The notes beneath the pieces are model-generated. The model had not been told where the DNA came from, did no database searches, and saw only the letters and a list, made by a program, of their open reading frames with translations. From positions 1 to 64,000 of the forward strand of contig JAMKCH010056521.1 of assembly GCA_023653785.1 (NCBI GenBank): 64,000 nt of DNA, given 5' to 3'. How positions within the stretch are numbered: position 1 is the stretch's first letter; each line of letters opens with the position of its first letter. The translations under genes and the position numbers were made by a program. Source of the DNA: Ophioderma brevispina (lineage: Eukaryota > Echinodermata > Ophiuroidea > Amphilepidida > Ophiodermatidae). Below are positions 1-10,489 of the stretch, piece after piece.

Positions 1-590
1 GTTGTTTGAACATAACGTACCTTTGACACTGCAAAATATCATTTCTTATCATAGCATTGAAGAAATAATGCATTCCTACATCAATGCACACATAACACAA
101 CTAATTTTTATTTGGCCATCAAAAATGGACCAACCTTGTATTAAGAGCAAATCCGGCCAACCATGGCATAAGTCTTTCTATCATTAACAGACCATTGTAG
201 AACTGAATGCATCAGTTTTCCAGTAAGACATTCTGTACAGTAACTTTGTACCATAGACACAATAAATATGTTTTGCAATGGCAACAAAGCCCTAGTCTCT
301 ACATGGCCGGAGATTGAACTCAATATCAATATCCCTCTATCGAAATATGCATGGAGTCTCACTTTATTTGAAATCTACTATAATGTTGTGTGAAGAGTCA
401 ACTGAATCGAGTGCCCTATTCTTACCGTTGTCGGCGGACTGTGAGTCCGGAGGACTAGATCTCCTGCCACATCGAGCAAAGAGTTTCAAATCACTGCGTG
501 AAAATCAATGCCTGAAGAGAGTATAAATGTTCAATTCATTCAGGCAAACAACCTAAACATTGCACCCACATGCAGCAAGCTTTATGAACC
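1..590. other. Intergenic or intronic sequence, no gene seen
   Basis: I see no exon with good splice sites and no long open frame that resembles a known family. The one recognisable item is at about 385-472, which is the reverse complement of about 61733-61825, so it is dispersed repeat sequence rather than a gene. If the Calx-beta array continues upstream, this stretch would be intron. Confidence 0.5.
385..472 (-). repeat. Dispersed repeat shared in inverted orientation with 61.73-61.83 kb
   Basis: The stretch containing GAGTCAACTGAATCGA and CGGACTGTGAGTCCGGAGGA matches, in reverse complement, the sequence just downstream of the nested MITE near 61.7 kb. The match is long and interrupted only by scattered substitutions and small indels. 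Its class is unknown. Confidence 0.6.
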
Positions 591-594
591 TTAA

Positions 595-1972
595 AGGGAT
601 TTATTGGTACGAATCTATCGGCACATATCTAATGAAATATCCCTAAATAAAACGTACCAGATGGTTTTAATGGCCATTGGAGCTGGAGTATTCCTTGCGA
701 AAAAAAATCCAGATTTATTCCGACAAATGTACACAACTGTACAGCAATCATGGAAGCTACCATGTTTATTCCCTGTGGTATATTTACAACGCCGCATGCA
801 ATACCGAAACAGGAGCCAGCGAAAATATATCCCATACGCGCATATATCACGTGCAAGTTTGCCACAAGCCTCATCCTTGTGAACTTTGTTGAGCACACAA
901 AGGATAGGAGCGAAGTTCGTTAAGAATTTTTTGTTGCAAAAAAACTAAACTTTTTAAAACCTCAGTGATTTGAGTAAGAGGGGTGTTTTAGATATCATTT
1001 TGTGATTAACAAAGGTTATAGTTGGCCTAAACACTAAAAATCCATGAAAACGTGGACATTTTAAAAGGGGTAGCGTAATATTAATAGTTTTATCGCAGTC
1101 GCACTGTAACCACTGATCTCTATACAATGGATTGGCTACACAACAGTAATTGTATATTAGATGAATGGAGCAACGGGCGGGCATCTTGGTCTACCGAACA
1201 CAATATCATTCCAGAGACACCTGTTTAACAGAAGTTGTATCCCGGGTGCACGTTTTAGAGACATGCCATCCCATACGCGCAAATACAATGAGCTCACTGA
1301 ATTGGTTTGATTCTGTAGTCTGTTATGTCGCATATCCACATTTCAATGGGAACAATTTTGTATAAATGACCGGCTCTTAACCACCTGCTTGGGCTCTTTT
1401 TGGATGACCAATATGGCCATCAGTGCTTCAATTACGAAGCCCAGGTTTGCAATCCATTGTATAGAGATCAGTGTTCGAAACCCACTAATGCGCGGTTCAG
1501 CAATCTACGTACTTTTCAATGTACCGAGTAGCACTTTGTATGGTGTAGAGTTTCTTAATTTTAATTTAAAAACTATATTTCTCAAGAATCCCAGTCTCAT
1601 TTTATAAAAAATTAGGCACAAATGTATGTCATTTTTGATAAATTTATATATTTTAAAGGAAAACGTTAAATTAAAGCTGTGTTTTTAATTTCAATGTTAA
1701 AAAGTAAACGCGATAGTCTTTCATACAGGCCAGAACTTGACTAACCACCGATCATCTTTCAATTGGTGTGAAAGACTAAACATGGCTTGTGGCAAAACGA
1801 TGGCGTCAATAATAAACGTGGTGGCTTCCTTAATCGTCTGCTTCGAAAGTTAAGCGTGAATATGGTGTTTTCATCGCAATGAATACTCCAATGACCATGC
1901 AAACCACCTGGTACGTCATATTTGGGGATATTTCATTATATATGTACCGATAGATTCATACCAATGAATCCT
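595..1972. mobile_element. Non-autonomous TIR transposon with TTAA target duplication
   Basis: The two ends are inverted repeats of about 50 bp. The left end begins AGGGATTTATTGG and the right end, reverse-complemented, begins AGGATTCATTGG; both continue with GAATCTATCGG and TAATGAAATATCCC. TTAA lies immediately outside both ends (591-594 and 1973-1976), the signature of piggyBac-class transposition. No transposase frame is visible in the 1.4 kb interior, so it would depend on an autonomous relative. The interior is homologous to 36.37-38.10 kb inside the larger related element at 35301-41022. Confidence 0.75.
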
Positions 1973-2163
1973 TTAATTTCATTTACATCATATATGTGTA
2001 AAACAAGGTAATGTGGTGCATTTGGAATTTTGCCAGCAGACAAGTGACAAGTCATGGAGTACGGCGCTGGTGTTGGAAAGTGACCACATTATTACTCATT
2101 TTGTGATTTAATTGTAGGATATTGAAATAAAATATCTAAATATAATGTTAGTCAGGTCTAGTC

Positions 2164-2342
2164 CAGGGGCGGCGCCAGGGGGTGGCAGGGGGAGCGACCG
2201 CCCCCTGAGATTTTCAAGATTTAGGAAAAACAGGGTTTTTCCGCAAAAATTAGGGTTTTTAACCAAAATGAGTTCATTTTGTACTGTTTCGCCCCATATG
2301 ATGTTTCGCCCCTCCTATGATTTTACCCTGGCGCCGCCCCTA
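2164..2342. mobile_element. hAT-like MITE (family 1), intact
   Basis: This 179 bp element has near-perfect terminal inverted repeats: CAGGGGCGGCGCCAGGG at the left, and the same with a T as first base at the right. It is flanked by an exact 8 bp direct repeat, GTCTAGTC (2156-2163 and 2343-2350). CAG ends with 8 bp duplications are typical of the hAT superfamily. Related copies in the opposite orientation lie at 33215-33873 and 59739-61716. Confidence 0.85.
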
Positions 2343-2350
2343 GTCTAGTC

Positions 2351-3000
2351 CTAGGCTTAGTCTTAGGCCTTGCCTTAGGTTAGATCAGTACAAATGAAGT
2401 CATGGAACTTTGGAAGTATACAGCAGTTTGATCCACACCATAGCGAGGGATCCCCATAATCCGTGCCATGGACGTTGCGCCATGCGTGTTTTTTTATTAC
2501 CATAACGCTTACCTCATGAGTCTTATGCTAGTGATTGACGATGGCGAATAAAAGGAAAAATGAGTCTGTGTCAACAGTATCATGTCGGCAACAAAGTTTC
2601 TTCACAAGTTCTCGGTCACAATTTTCACAGTGAGTGCAGTGAGCAAATCTTTCGAAGACGGCATGTATCAAAGCAATCTTATCGGGCCTCATTACGCATC
2701 AATCTGCAATGTTTACAAATCGTGTTTCATTTGCAAGTAATCATTTTGTCATATTTTTCATCTGAAAGTAATCATTTTATGACATGTTATTTATTATCTG
2801 TTCTTTCACACTTTAGACAATGTCTAACCTATCAAAACCAAAACAATCACTAGTGTTCCGGAAAGAGCAGCGTAATCATTGCCCAAATATTGGGGTATAC
2901 TATTGCCTCATAGTTTATGGGCGTGGCTTATCATGGCCCTATTAAAACTCGCGTAAATACTACAAAACTCACGTACTGTTTAAGAATATATATCAATATA
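2351..3000. other. No gene recognised
   Basis: AT-rich sequence with short frames that resemble nothing I know and lack convincing splice sites. No clear repeat structure. Confidence 0.4.
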
Positions 3001-3001
3001 T

Positions 3002-3303
3002 AAGAAATTGAGGACAGCGCGGACGTAGCATTATTAATCGCAAACCCACACAACCCTCAGATGAGCTTATCCATTGCGCTACCACGGCACGTGATGGGTT
3101 TGCTCGAGTTTTTACACCATAGCGTTCGAAGCGTAATGCCGTCCATATCACAAGGTGATCAACATAAGATTTGATACGAAAGCAACTCAGAAATACACAG
3201 GAGAAATTGGAGTTGTTTATAACCTTTGTGAATTACTGCCATAAGCAAATTACATATAGAAGAAATTGATGACAGCGCGGATGTAGCATTATTAATCGCA
3301 AAA
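3002..3303. repeat. Pair of direct repeats, about 43 bp each
   Basis: The sequence AGAAATTGAKGACAGCGC followed by a conserved tail ending in AATCGCAAA occurs at 3002-3044 and again at 3261-3303 with two differences. The spacing is about 259 bp. The second copy abuts the tRNA-like segment at 3308-3342. Confidence 0.7.
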
Positions 3304-3307
3304 TGAA

Positions 3308-3342
3308 CTTGCTGTGGTAGGGACTCGAACCCACAACCTTCC
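3308..3342 (-). other. tRNA-like 3' half (box B), possible SINE remnant
   Basis: Read on the minus strand, the segment has a T-arm-like hairpin around GGGTTCGAGTCCC, a good pol III box B, followed by a few acceptor-like bases. No matching box A or D arm is seen on the upstream side, where exon A1 begins at once. It is not a functional tRNA; a truncated tRNA-derived SINE is the simplest reading. Confidence 0.45.
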
Positions 3343-3356
3343 TATATTTATTTCAG

Positions 3357-3464
3357 ATATAAAATACGACATGGATTGTGCAGTTTACACTGTTTTGGAG
3401 TCAGCTGGTTCGCTTAAAATTGACGTTAAACGAAGTGGCGGTATGGGTACCAGTACTACCGTTG
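3357..3464 (+). CDS. Calx-beta exon A1 (N-terminal part of a Calx-beta domain)
   Basis: This 108 nt exon lies between a TTTCAG acceptor and a GTAAGT donor. Read in phase 1, it gives about 36 residues with no stop, including SLKIDVKRSGGMGTSTTV. That is the first strands of a Calx-beta domain: hydrophobic alternation, then an R-S-G-G turn. The partner exon B supplies the rest. It is the most diverged of the four A exons at protein level (VLESAGS where the others read VSESDGS) but remains open. The intron is truncated about 45 bp after the donor by a Penelope-like fragment. Calx-beta domains are Ig-like beta-sandwich modules of large extracellular proteins and Na/Ca exchangers. No transcript is available here, so expression is inferred only from the conserved frame and splice sites. 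Confidence 0.8.
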
Positions 3465-3511
3465 GTAAGTAGCCTCTATTATATAGATATAGGGTGTTAT
3501 ATTTTAATAGG

Positions 3512-3939
3512 TAGAGATTGCATCTGTTGGAAGCACAGTTATGTTTTAGCTTGTTTGAGGATTTCCCGGACATGGGGCATTCATCTGGTTTACTGCAGTC
3601 GCATTTTGTTGGTTTCGATGTCGCTGGTTCGGCATTTTGAGAGAGGGTTTTCTTGTTGTGTGCGTCGATGATCGTCTTTATGTTACTCATGCAGCAATAA
3701 CCGATCTTAATAGTGTTCCTATTGAAAATTCTGTGGAGTACATGGCCTTCGGGAAATTCTTCGTCAATGATTTTGAGGAATGTTTTCCCGACATTGGTAG
3801 ACACACTCTTAATGAACGGCGGGTTGTACCAAATGATTTTCCTGTGGCGTTTTCTTTTCTGGTTCTTGGCTTCAAGGTTATAGACTATGGGGCGTAGACC
3901 AACTAACAAGCTGCATAACAAATTTCGTAGTCCCTTCAA
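3512..3939 (-). pseudogene. Penelope-like retroelement fragment (thumb and linker region)
   Basis: The minus-strand frame contains a block typical of the C-terminal part of animal Penelope-like reverse transcriptases: IIWYNPPF, STNVGKTFLKIID, HRIFNRNTIKIGY and a linker with CDCSKPDECPMSGK. The cysteine-rich linker normally precedes a GIY-YIG endonuclease. Here most of that domain is missing, and only a short NRCNLYL motif from its far end remains. The palm motifs are absent, so the copy is internally deleted and 5'-truncated. It lies just inside the intron after exon A1, in the opposite orientation to the gene. Confidence 0.8.
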
Positions 3940-4128
3940 AGGGATAAGACAAAACCCGGTGTAAAATTATTGATAAATTATTAACATGACATAACCGTCT
4001 GTTGCCCCAAATAAAACTTGCACATTTTCTTAAAAATAAATAAAATGTCACATCAATTTCTCTTTCATAATATCAGTGACCAATGGATATGTATAGGCTT
4101 CAGCAAACCATTAACTAAAGATACTACA
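3940..4128. other. Short unannotated spacer
   Basis: AT-rich sequence between the Penelope-like fragment and the start of the 5.4 kb tandem unit. No feature seen. Confidence 0.4.
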
Positions 4129-4153
4129 ATGGGCCCGGTATGCGGAGCCATTG

Positions 4154-4486
4154 TTATAGCCAGGTGTTATCACCTCGACCTCCACGATTCGGGTTGCGTA
4201 ACAAAATACCCGTCCTCTTCACAATAACTAACCAGTTTACATTATGATATAGGTCGTTGACCTTAAGTTTGAATGATTGAATGATTCTTGATCCGAGGAG
4301 ATTTCGGAGAGACGTTTGTTGATGGCTACCGGGATATTCTTGATGATTTATGGTGGGGTGGTTAGATTTCTTGTGGACATATAGAGGTATGCTGTTAGGC
4401 TTGCTGTAAGGCGCATATTTGGCGGTAGACAAGTTGAGAGTAACGTCAGGAAAGTTGCCACCCTTTTCGCACGTCAGCGCCAGCAC
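4154..4486 (-). pseudogene. Penelope-like retroelement fragment
   Basis: The minus-strand frame contains [18 protein letters not shown] followed by [11 protein letters not shown], a signature that follows the palm domain in animal Penelope-like reverse transcriptases. The following residues ([17 protein letters not shown]) look like a frameshifted continuation. Only this short section is recognisable. It belongs to a different subfamily from the plus-strand copy at 8.3-9.5 kb, which reads DNGKYYPYRKPN at the same place. Confidence 0.7.
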
Positions 4487-4489
4487 TGA

Positions 4490-5125
4490 ACGTGCTTTGC
4501 TATGGGTTTAACCCCGAAGTAATATCTTCAACGAATTTTCCCTATAGGATTGCTTGGACAAACCAAACTACAGGGGTGCTTTTCTAGAAGTTAGATTTAT
4601 GACGGTTGATTAGATTTCGACGAAAAACTATACATTATAGATCCGTATAGGAATTAAGTTTTCCCAAAGGTACAAGAAGCGAGGTGTGCATTGACGTTAT
4701 GTTCTTCAAGTTTCCAATTAGATTCAAGAACGTTGTGTCTTCACAATAAGGAAACAACGACCAACCCCTTCATTAGATTTTGCTTGCGAAGAAAAAACAA
4801 AACACAAAAAAAAACCATTATTTTTTTTATTTTTTTTATGGTTTTCTTTTTTCCACCTCGGAGTACGTTCACATTGAGCCAACATTACATATTGTAGGAG
4901 GGCGTACGGCATAGTAACTTGGCTAAGGCCTACCATTCACGCTCGGAGAAGATTTGTTGTTAACTTAATTACAGAATCAGTGTGGAGCGGCTAGCTCACG
5001 TTGTCCCACACGACGTATATCAAGTCTTTGTGCTGCTAATCCAAAATAGTTGTTTTATTGATTCCTGACAATTATTTATGCCGTATGTTAACCTTTTTGT
5101 AAAGATGTTTTGTAGAGAATCAGCA
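4490..5125. other. Retroelement-derived spacer without recognisable coding
   Basis: No coding match. The near-palindromic motif GATCCGTATAGG occurs near 4640 and again near 7920 on the far side of the LINE, so both may belong to non-coding ends of the same Penelope family. A/T homopolymers lie at 4793-4845. Confidence 0.4.
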
Positions 5126-5129
5126 CAAT

Positions 5130-7640
5130 TAATACAATACAAACGGCATTGATTTTATAGCGCTTCTCAAAAACAAGGTCCAAAGCGCTTTACAAAAAAT
5201 AGAGAGTAATTACTATTTAGCTAAAAAACTAGTAAACAAACAGGCATTTAAAAGACAAACCATGAGATAAGTACTGACATTCAAGCTTATAAAATAAAAA
5301 AGGAAAACAGCTGCATAATTAAATATCATGTGAGCTGAGGCAATAACAAAAACCTCTAATGTTAAGCCACACGATCAACTCTTAGGAAAAGATATATGAA
5401 ATTTTAGAGCTTTCTAAAGTAACAATGGACTTGGAGAGGTGGGCGAAACAGAGAGAAGTGAGAGTAAGTAAAGATTCCATAAGATAGGGGCCGCATTGCT
5501 GAAAGCCTGTCACCCACTGACCTTTTTGTGCTGGGAAAAACGGAGGAGCGTCTTGTCATCTGGAGATCGCAATCCTGGCCTGCCAGGAATCTACAAAGAG
5601 AGGTATTCGGACAAGTAAGATAGCAGTGTCGGGAAATGCCCTTGTAAGTAAGAAGAATAAGCTTCTTAAGACAACGCGCTCACTAATGGGTAGCCAATGG
5701 AGCCTTAGGAGAATGGTGTGGCGGGTGTCCTTCTATCAGGATCTGAACACCAGCCTGGCTGCTCTATCTGCAAATTGAAGTTTACTCCGATCTCTGGCCA
5801 AAATTCCCACAAAAGTGATATTGGCATGTCAATTGCGAGTAAAATCAGTGAACGGACGAGATGACAACTCGAAAAAATGTGATAAAGCGGCGAATCCGGT
5901 GGTTTAAATATTGCGAAGGTGGAGTAAAAGACTAGATGACCTTTACATGTTCCGTTCACTAGACATTGTCTGATCAAAACACGACACCAAGGTTTCTAAT
6001 TGGGGAACTAGGGAACATCCACTGTCCCGACCCTGATGGTAATATCTTGAGGCGAACTTGTGTAATAGGATGAACATGCGATGAAAATTCTGTCTTTTCA
6101 TCATTCAATTGAGTTTGTTACAGCTCATCCACTCATTGATTTCATCAATACAAAGAGAGAGTCTTTTTGACAGCATGTTGGCGGCATCACCTCAAGTTAG
6201 GATCAAATGTCAAATAGAGCTGCACATAATCAGCATACATGTGGTAGCAATATGTGCTTCCGGATGATGATGCGATGCAGTATGTGTACATTATGAAAAA
6301 AGAGAGGCCGACCACAGACCCTGAGGAAGACCGAAACGGAGATGATGCTTGTTTGAAATTGCATCTCCCAATACGCCACACGAAAAGAGCGGTTTGCAGG
6401 TCAAGGACCGAATCCACGTAAAGCGAGTACCTGCATTTTGAAAGGATTACGACCTATCCAAAAGATGGAGATAAACAGTATAAAAGCGGCAAGAAAAGAA
6501 AGATCTAGCAGCACAATAGAAACTGCCTTACTGTTGTGCATGCATTGGAGAATATCGGTCTTTGACACGCAGAGAAATGCCGTTTCAGTTGCTGTCTGTG
6601 TCGTTTCTTGTAAAGCTGACTGAAACTTCTCATTTAAGTCCTTTGGAGACAAGATGATCCTTTACTGGGGCACTCAACTATTGTATCCATGATCTTAGAC
6701 CACGCAGCTAATATTTAAACACAGCGGCGATAGTTTTTTGAGCACCTCTGTGGCTAGGGAAGTTTTTGAGAATGCGTGTCACGGCAGCTTACCGAGCTGA
6801 GCTGGGAAATCACCAGTGCGGATAGACTTGTTAATGATCAGTGTTAATGGCTCAGCCAGAGTTGCAACATTCTCCTTAAGTAACACCAATGGAATGGTGT
6901 CTAAGGAACATGATTTTGATGGAGTGACATAATCACCTTGGTTACCTCTTCAACAGTGACTGGATTAAACTTGTGTATTGGAACTCTTTAAAGTAGTGTC
7001 GTCCCTCTTGGCATCATTCATAACAGCGAGTTGGACCTAGATAATTATCAAGGTCCCGTCTGATTTTGTATACCTTGTCGCTGAAAAACCTAGCAAATGA
7101 GCTACTTAGTTCAGTAGCTGAATTACAGTTAGGAAGTTGTTTAGTTTTGGGGTTCAGAAGCTTATTCAGAGTAGCAAACATGGTTTTGTTGTTAGCATTT
7201 TCTAATTGTTCTCTGTAATAAACCTCCTTAGCATGATGAATAAGTTTACCAGTCACTGCTGATTGCACAGTGTATGCATCCAGATCGACACTATTTACCC
7301 ATTTTCTCTCTAAACGTCTTCACGTCTGGCATCATCAATATCTTTATTAAACCAAGGTGATCGTGGTCTAATAATGCGGGAACGCTGTTGAGGAGGTGCA
7401 TGGGAATCGAGTACACTAATTAAAGACTCCTCAAATTTACCAAGCACCCCATCAACTGAGCCCTCACGAAGGTCAAAACTGCCAATCATGGATGAAATGT
7501 CATTTGAGAAAGAGTATTTCTGATGGTGCACATAGTTCTCATGAGTGGTGATTTCTGGCTGCTAATCGTACAATTAATCAAACGATGATCAGAGCCTAGC
7601 CCAGGCAAGAGGTCCCACCCAGCAACTAATTCGCGGAGGA
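5130..7640 (-). pseudogene. Degenerate L2/CR1-like LINE (endonuclease end to 3' tail)
   Basis: Reading the minus strand from 7640 down: the end of an endonuclease domain (LPGLGSDHRLINC), the linker common in L2/CR1-type LINEs (SVLDSHAPPQ, then SPWFNKDID, then FARFFSDKVYKIR), a reverse transcriptase start (TETAFLCVS, VLLDLS), the palm region (GSVVG, then MYADYVQLYL, where the catalytic YADD is mutated to YADY) and a degraded C-terminus near 5.7-5.98 kb. The 3' tail near 5150-5200 has the hairpin-like TATAGCGCTTCTC / AAAGCGCTTTACAA typical of these LINEs. Several frameshifts and the damaged catalytic motif make it a dead copy. It sits inside the 5.4 kb unit, and its duplicate is at 10.49-14.2 kb. 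Confidence 0.8.
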
Positions 7641-8242
7641 AAATGTGAAACGGTGAAGTCATTTCAGTTGAATCACATTGCTGATGCTGTCACTCATAGT
7701 GTCATTGTTTCTGAAGTTTCCAAAGATACAGGACGCGCGTGCAGTGCATTGCTGTTGTTCTTCAAGTTTTCTTCAGTTTCAAGACTAGACGTGTTCTTAC
7801 AAATCATCTTACAGCAATCGGAATTAGTATCATCTTTAGAAGATGTCTGTGAAGGGTTGCATTTATAGAATTTAAATTCTTGAACTTAGTGATTAGATTT
7901 AGACGAAAAACCTGTACAGATCCGTATAGGTTTGCACCGCTCGTTTCCATGTGCTGCATGTGTATATAGCGGCCCTTGTTGCGCTATATAACAACAACGA
8001 AGGAAGACTCGGGAAGAAAGCCGATTTCTACATATATTTTTACTATTACTTACGTCCAATAAATTATGCGCCAGAGGTAAATGTTGCGCTAGAAGTGACG
8101 AAAATATACACTATTAAATCCCAATTTTTCTCATTTTGTGTATCGTTTACTAAGGACTCTTAAACGCGATATGGCGGTACTAAGAGTCACTTCTAAAGTT
8201 TAAGTTTAAAATCCTCTATTCTTAATATGTTGTAGAAAATAG
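7641..8242. other. Non-coding sequence upstream of the Penelope frame
   Basis: No coding match. This may be the 5' non-coding or pseudo-LTR part of the following Penelope-like element. The near-palindrome CCTGTACAGATCCGTATAGG is at about 7911-7930. I looked for a hammerhead ribozyme, which some Penelope elements carry, and did not find an acceptable core. Confidence 0.35.
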
Positions 8243-8285
8243 ATGCGAATTTTGCGATCGCGGTTCTGTACAACGCTATCAGGCG

Positions 8286-9546
8286 GTGAAGTTACCATGC
8301 AGACTCATAAACCCGGCCAAAAGCGAAATCGGACTCATCAGCAAATCCATTCTCGACAGAATCAACCAGCACATCAGATCTGCAACTTCAGTCAACCAGT
8401 GGCTCAACTCAACCTCAGTTATAGAATGGTTCCAGAAACTTGAAGTCAAAGACAAGCACATCTTCATCAGCTTCGACATCATCGACTTTTACCCATCCAT
8501 CACAGATTACCTACTCAAGAAAGCACTGACGTTCGCCAAGAAATACTCGCACATCTCCAGGCAGGACATCGACATCATCCTCCATTCCAGGAAGTCGCTT
8601 CTATTCGACGGAGGCAACCCTTGGAAGAAAAAGAGAGATAATGACTTGTGTCACCAAAAGAGAAATAATGACTTGCGTCGTAAACAAAAGAGAAATAATG
8701 ACTTGTGTCACGACCTGTTCGACGTCACCATGGGCAGCTACGACGGCGCTGAAGTTTGTGACCTCATCGGCCTGTACATCCTCAACATACTATCCAAGAA
8801 GTTCGACAAGGGGAAAATTGGACTCTACAGAGACGACGGCTTAGCAGTTTTACACAGAACATCCGGCACTGCATCCGATAGAATCAGGAAAGACATCATC
8901 AAGACATTCAGAGATCTCGGTCTCAACATCACCATCGACTGCAAACCTGAAAGTCACCAACTTCCTCGACATCACTCTCAACTTGGACAACGGAAAATAC
9001 TACCCATACCGCAAACCCAACGACCGACCAGTCTACATCCACACGCTCTCCAAACACCCACCGAACATCATCATGAACCTACCAGCCTCCATAAGCAGAC
9101 TATACAGACATTTCATACAACAGAGATACCTTCAACAACGCTCAGCAAGTCTACAACGACGCTCTGAAAACCAGCGGATATAACGAGGAACTCACATACA
9201 GAGAACCGTGCAACAGGACGACCCGCAAACGTAAACGTAACATCACCTGGTTCAACCCGCCTTTCAGCAAGAACGTCTCCACCAACATCGGACGATCATT
9301 CATCAAGCTCATCGACAAACATTTCCCAGCCGGATCCAAACTCAACAAGATATTCAACCGGAACACCGTCAAGATCAGCTACAGCTGCATGCCCAACGTC
9401 GCCAGCATCATCAAAACCCACAACAATAAGATCGCCGCAAAGGATAATCAACCTACACAACATGGATGCAACTACCGCAACAAGGACCTGTGCCCACTGC
9501 AAGGAAACTGTTTGAAACCTAACATCATCTACAGCGCCGAAGTCAA
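8286..9546 (+). pseudogene. Penelope-like reverse transcriptase, frameshifted
   Basis: A 293-residue frame covers the palm: SFDIIDFYPSIT (catalytic Asp), then FDVTMGSYDGAEVCDLIGLY, then GLYRDDGLAVL (YxDD box) and LGLNITID. A frameshift near 8945 moves the continuation (FLDITLNLDNGKYYPYRKPN) to another frame, and a second near 9108 leads into RNITWFNPPFSKNVSTNIG, FNRNTVKISYSCMPN and the cysteine linker ending CPLQGNC. Such proteins copy RNA into DNA at nicked chromosomal ends, and this subgroup normally carries a C-terminal GIY-YIG nuclease. Unit 1 ends just as that domain should begin (NIIYSAEVNG). A short in-frame repeat expansion interrupts the palm at 8629-8711. Two frameshifts and the missing nuclease make it inactive. 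Confidence 0.85.
8629..8711 (+). repeat. In-frame tandem triplication inside the Penelope palm domain
   Basis: Three units of 27, 30 and 26 bp, each beginning AAAAGAGARATAATGACTTG, lie between the W-KK and FDVTMG motifs. The first two units are multiples of three, so the frame is kept and a basic, asparagine-rich insertion repeating K-R-N-N-D-L is encoded. The same triplication, more damaged, is present at about 15230-15312 in unit 2, so it predates the tandem duplication. Confidence 0.85.
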
Positions 9547-9599
9547 TGGGACCCGGATGCTGGAGCCATGTTATAGCCAGGGTTAATCCCTCCACGATG

Positions 9600-9903
9600 C
9601 GGGTTGAGTAACAAAATACCCGTCTCTTCACAAAACTACCCATGTGTACATTATGATATAGGTCGTTGACCTTAAGTTGAATGATTGAATGATTCTTGAT
9701 CACGAGGAGATTTCGGAGAGACGTTGTGGATGGCTACGAGGATATTCTGCGTGGATTTCTGGTGGGTGGTTAGATTTCTCGTGGACATATAGCAGGTAGC
9801 TGGTAGGCTTGATTGTAATAGGCGAATCTTTGGCGGTAGACAAGTTGAGAGTAAATACGTACAAGGAAGTTGCCCGCCTTGTTCGCACGTTCAGCGCCAG
9901 CAC
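9600..9903 (-). pseudogene. Penelope-like fragment, second copy
   Basis: Duplicate of 4154-4486. The minus-strand reading still shows [25 protein letters not shown] and RLSEISS, split by frameshifts. It has the same role and the same partial extent as the first copy. Confidence 0.65.
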
Positions 9904-10489
9904 TGAACGTGCTTTGCTATGGTTTTACCCCGGAAGTAATTCGTCACGATTTTCCCTATAGTGAGTGCCTTGGACAAACCAACACAGGCGGGTGCTTTTC
10001 TAGAAGTTAGATTTATTAACTGTTTGATTAGATTTAAGACGAAAACCATTTACATTATAGATCCGTATAGGAATTTAAGTTTTCCAATGATACAAGAAGG
10101 ATTCATTAGACGTTAATTGTTTCTTCAGAGTTCTCACAAAGCATTCAAGGAGCGTGTGTTTACAAATCAGGCACAACTTCATTAGATTGTGATTGCGAAA
10201 AACACTGTATATAGATCAGTATAGGTTTCTTTTCAGCATTCGGAGTACGTCACATGATGCCAACATGAATTAATTGGTAGAGGGCGTAATATAAATGTAG
10301 GCTAAGGCCTACATTCACGCTCGGAAGAAGATGTTTGTACCTATTTACAGAATCAGTGAAGTGGCTAGCTCACAATGTCCAACACGCGTATATCAAGTCT
10401 TTGTCTGTAATCAAGAATAGTTGTTTAGATTCCTAGACAATTATCTATGGCCGCAGGTTAACCTTGATAGGATGTTTGTAGAGAATCAG

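Larger units (their letters stand above)
4129..9546. repeat. Tandem unit 1 (about 5.4 kb) of retroelement sequence
   Basis: The unit holds a minus-strand Penelope fragment, a minus-strand LINE and a plus-strand Penelope reverse transcriptase. The whole order is repeated at 9547-16145. The junction near 9547 reads CAATGGGACCCGGATGC, matching the unit start near 4129 (CAATGGGCCCGGTATGC), and lies inside the Penelope coding region. In unit 2 the Penelope frame continues past the point where unit 1 stops. This is what a head-to-tail duplication with a breakpoint inside the element would produce. Confidence 0.8.

Noticed and set aside
4793..4845. Poly-A/T stretch as a possible retroposon tail
   Set aside because: It mixes A-runs and T-runs as a small hairpin, with no target duplication or retroposon body adjoining it.
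7911..7930. CCTGTACAGATCCGTATAGG near-palindrome as a possible regulatory site
   Set aside because: It occurs in non-coding Penelope-flanking sequence of both tandem units and seems to be part of the element. No independent evidence of regulation.
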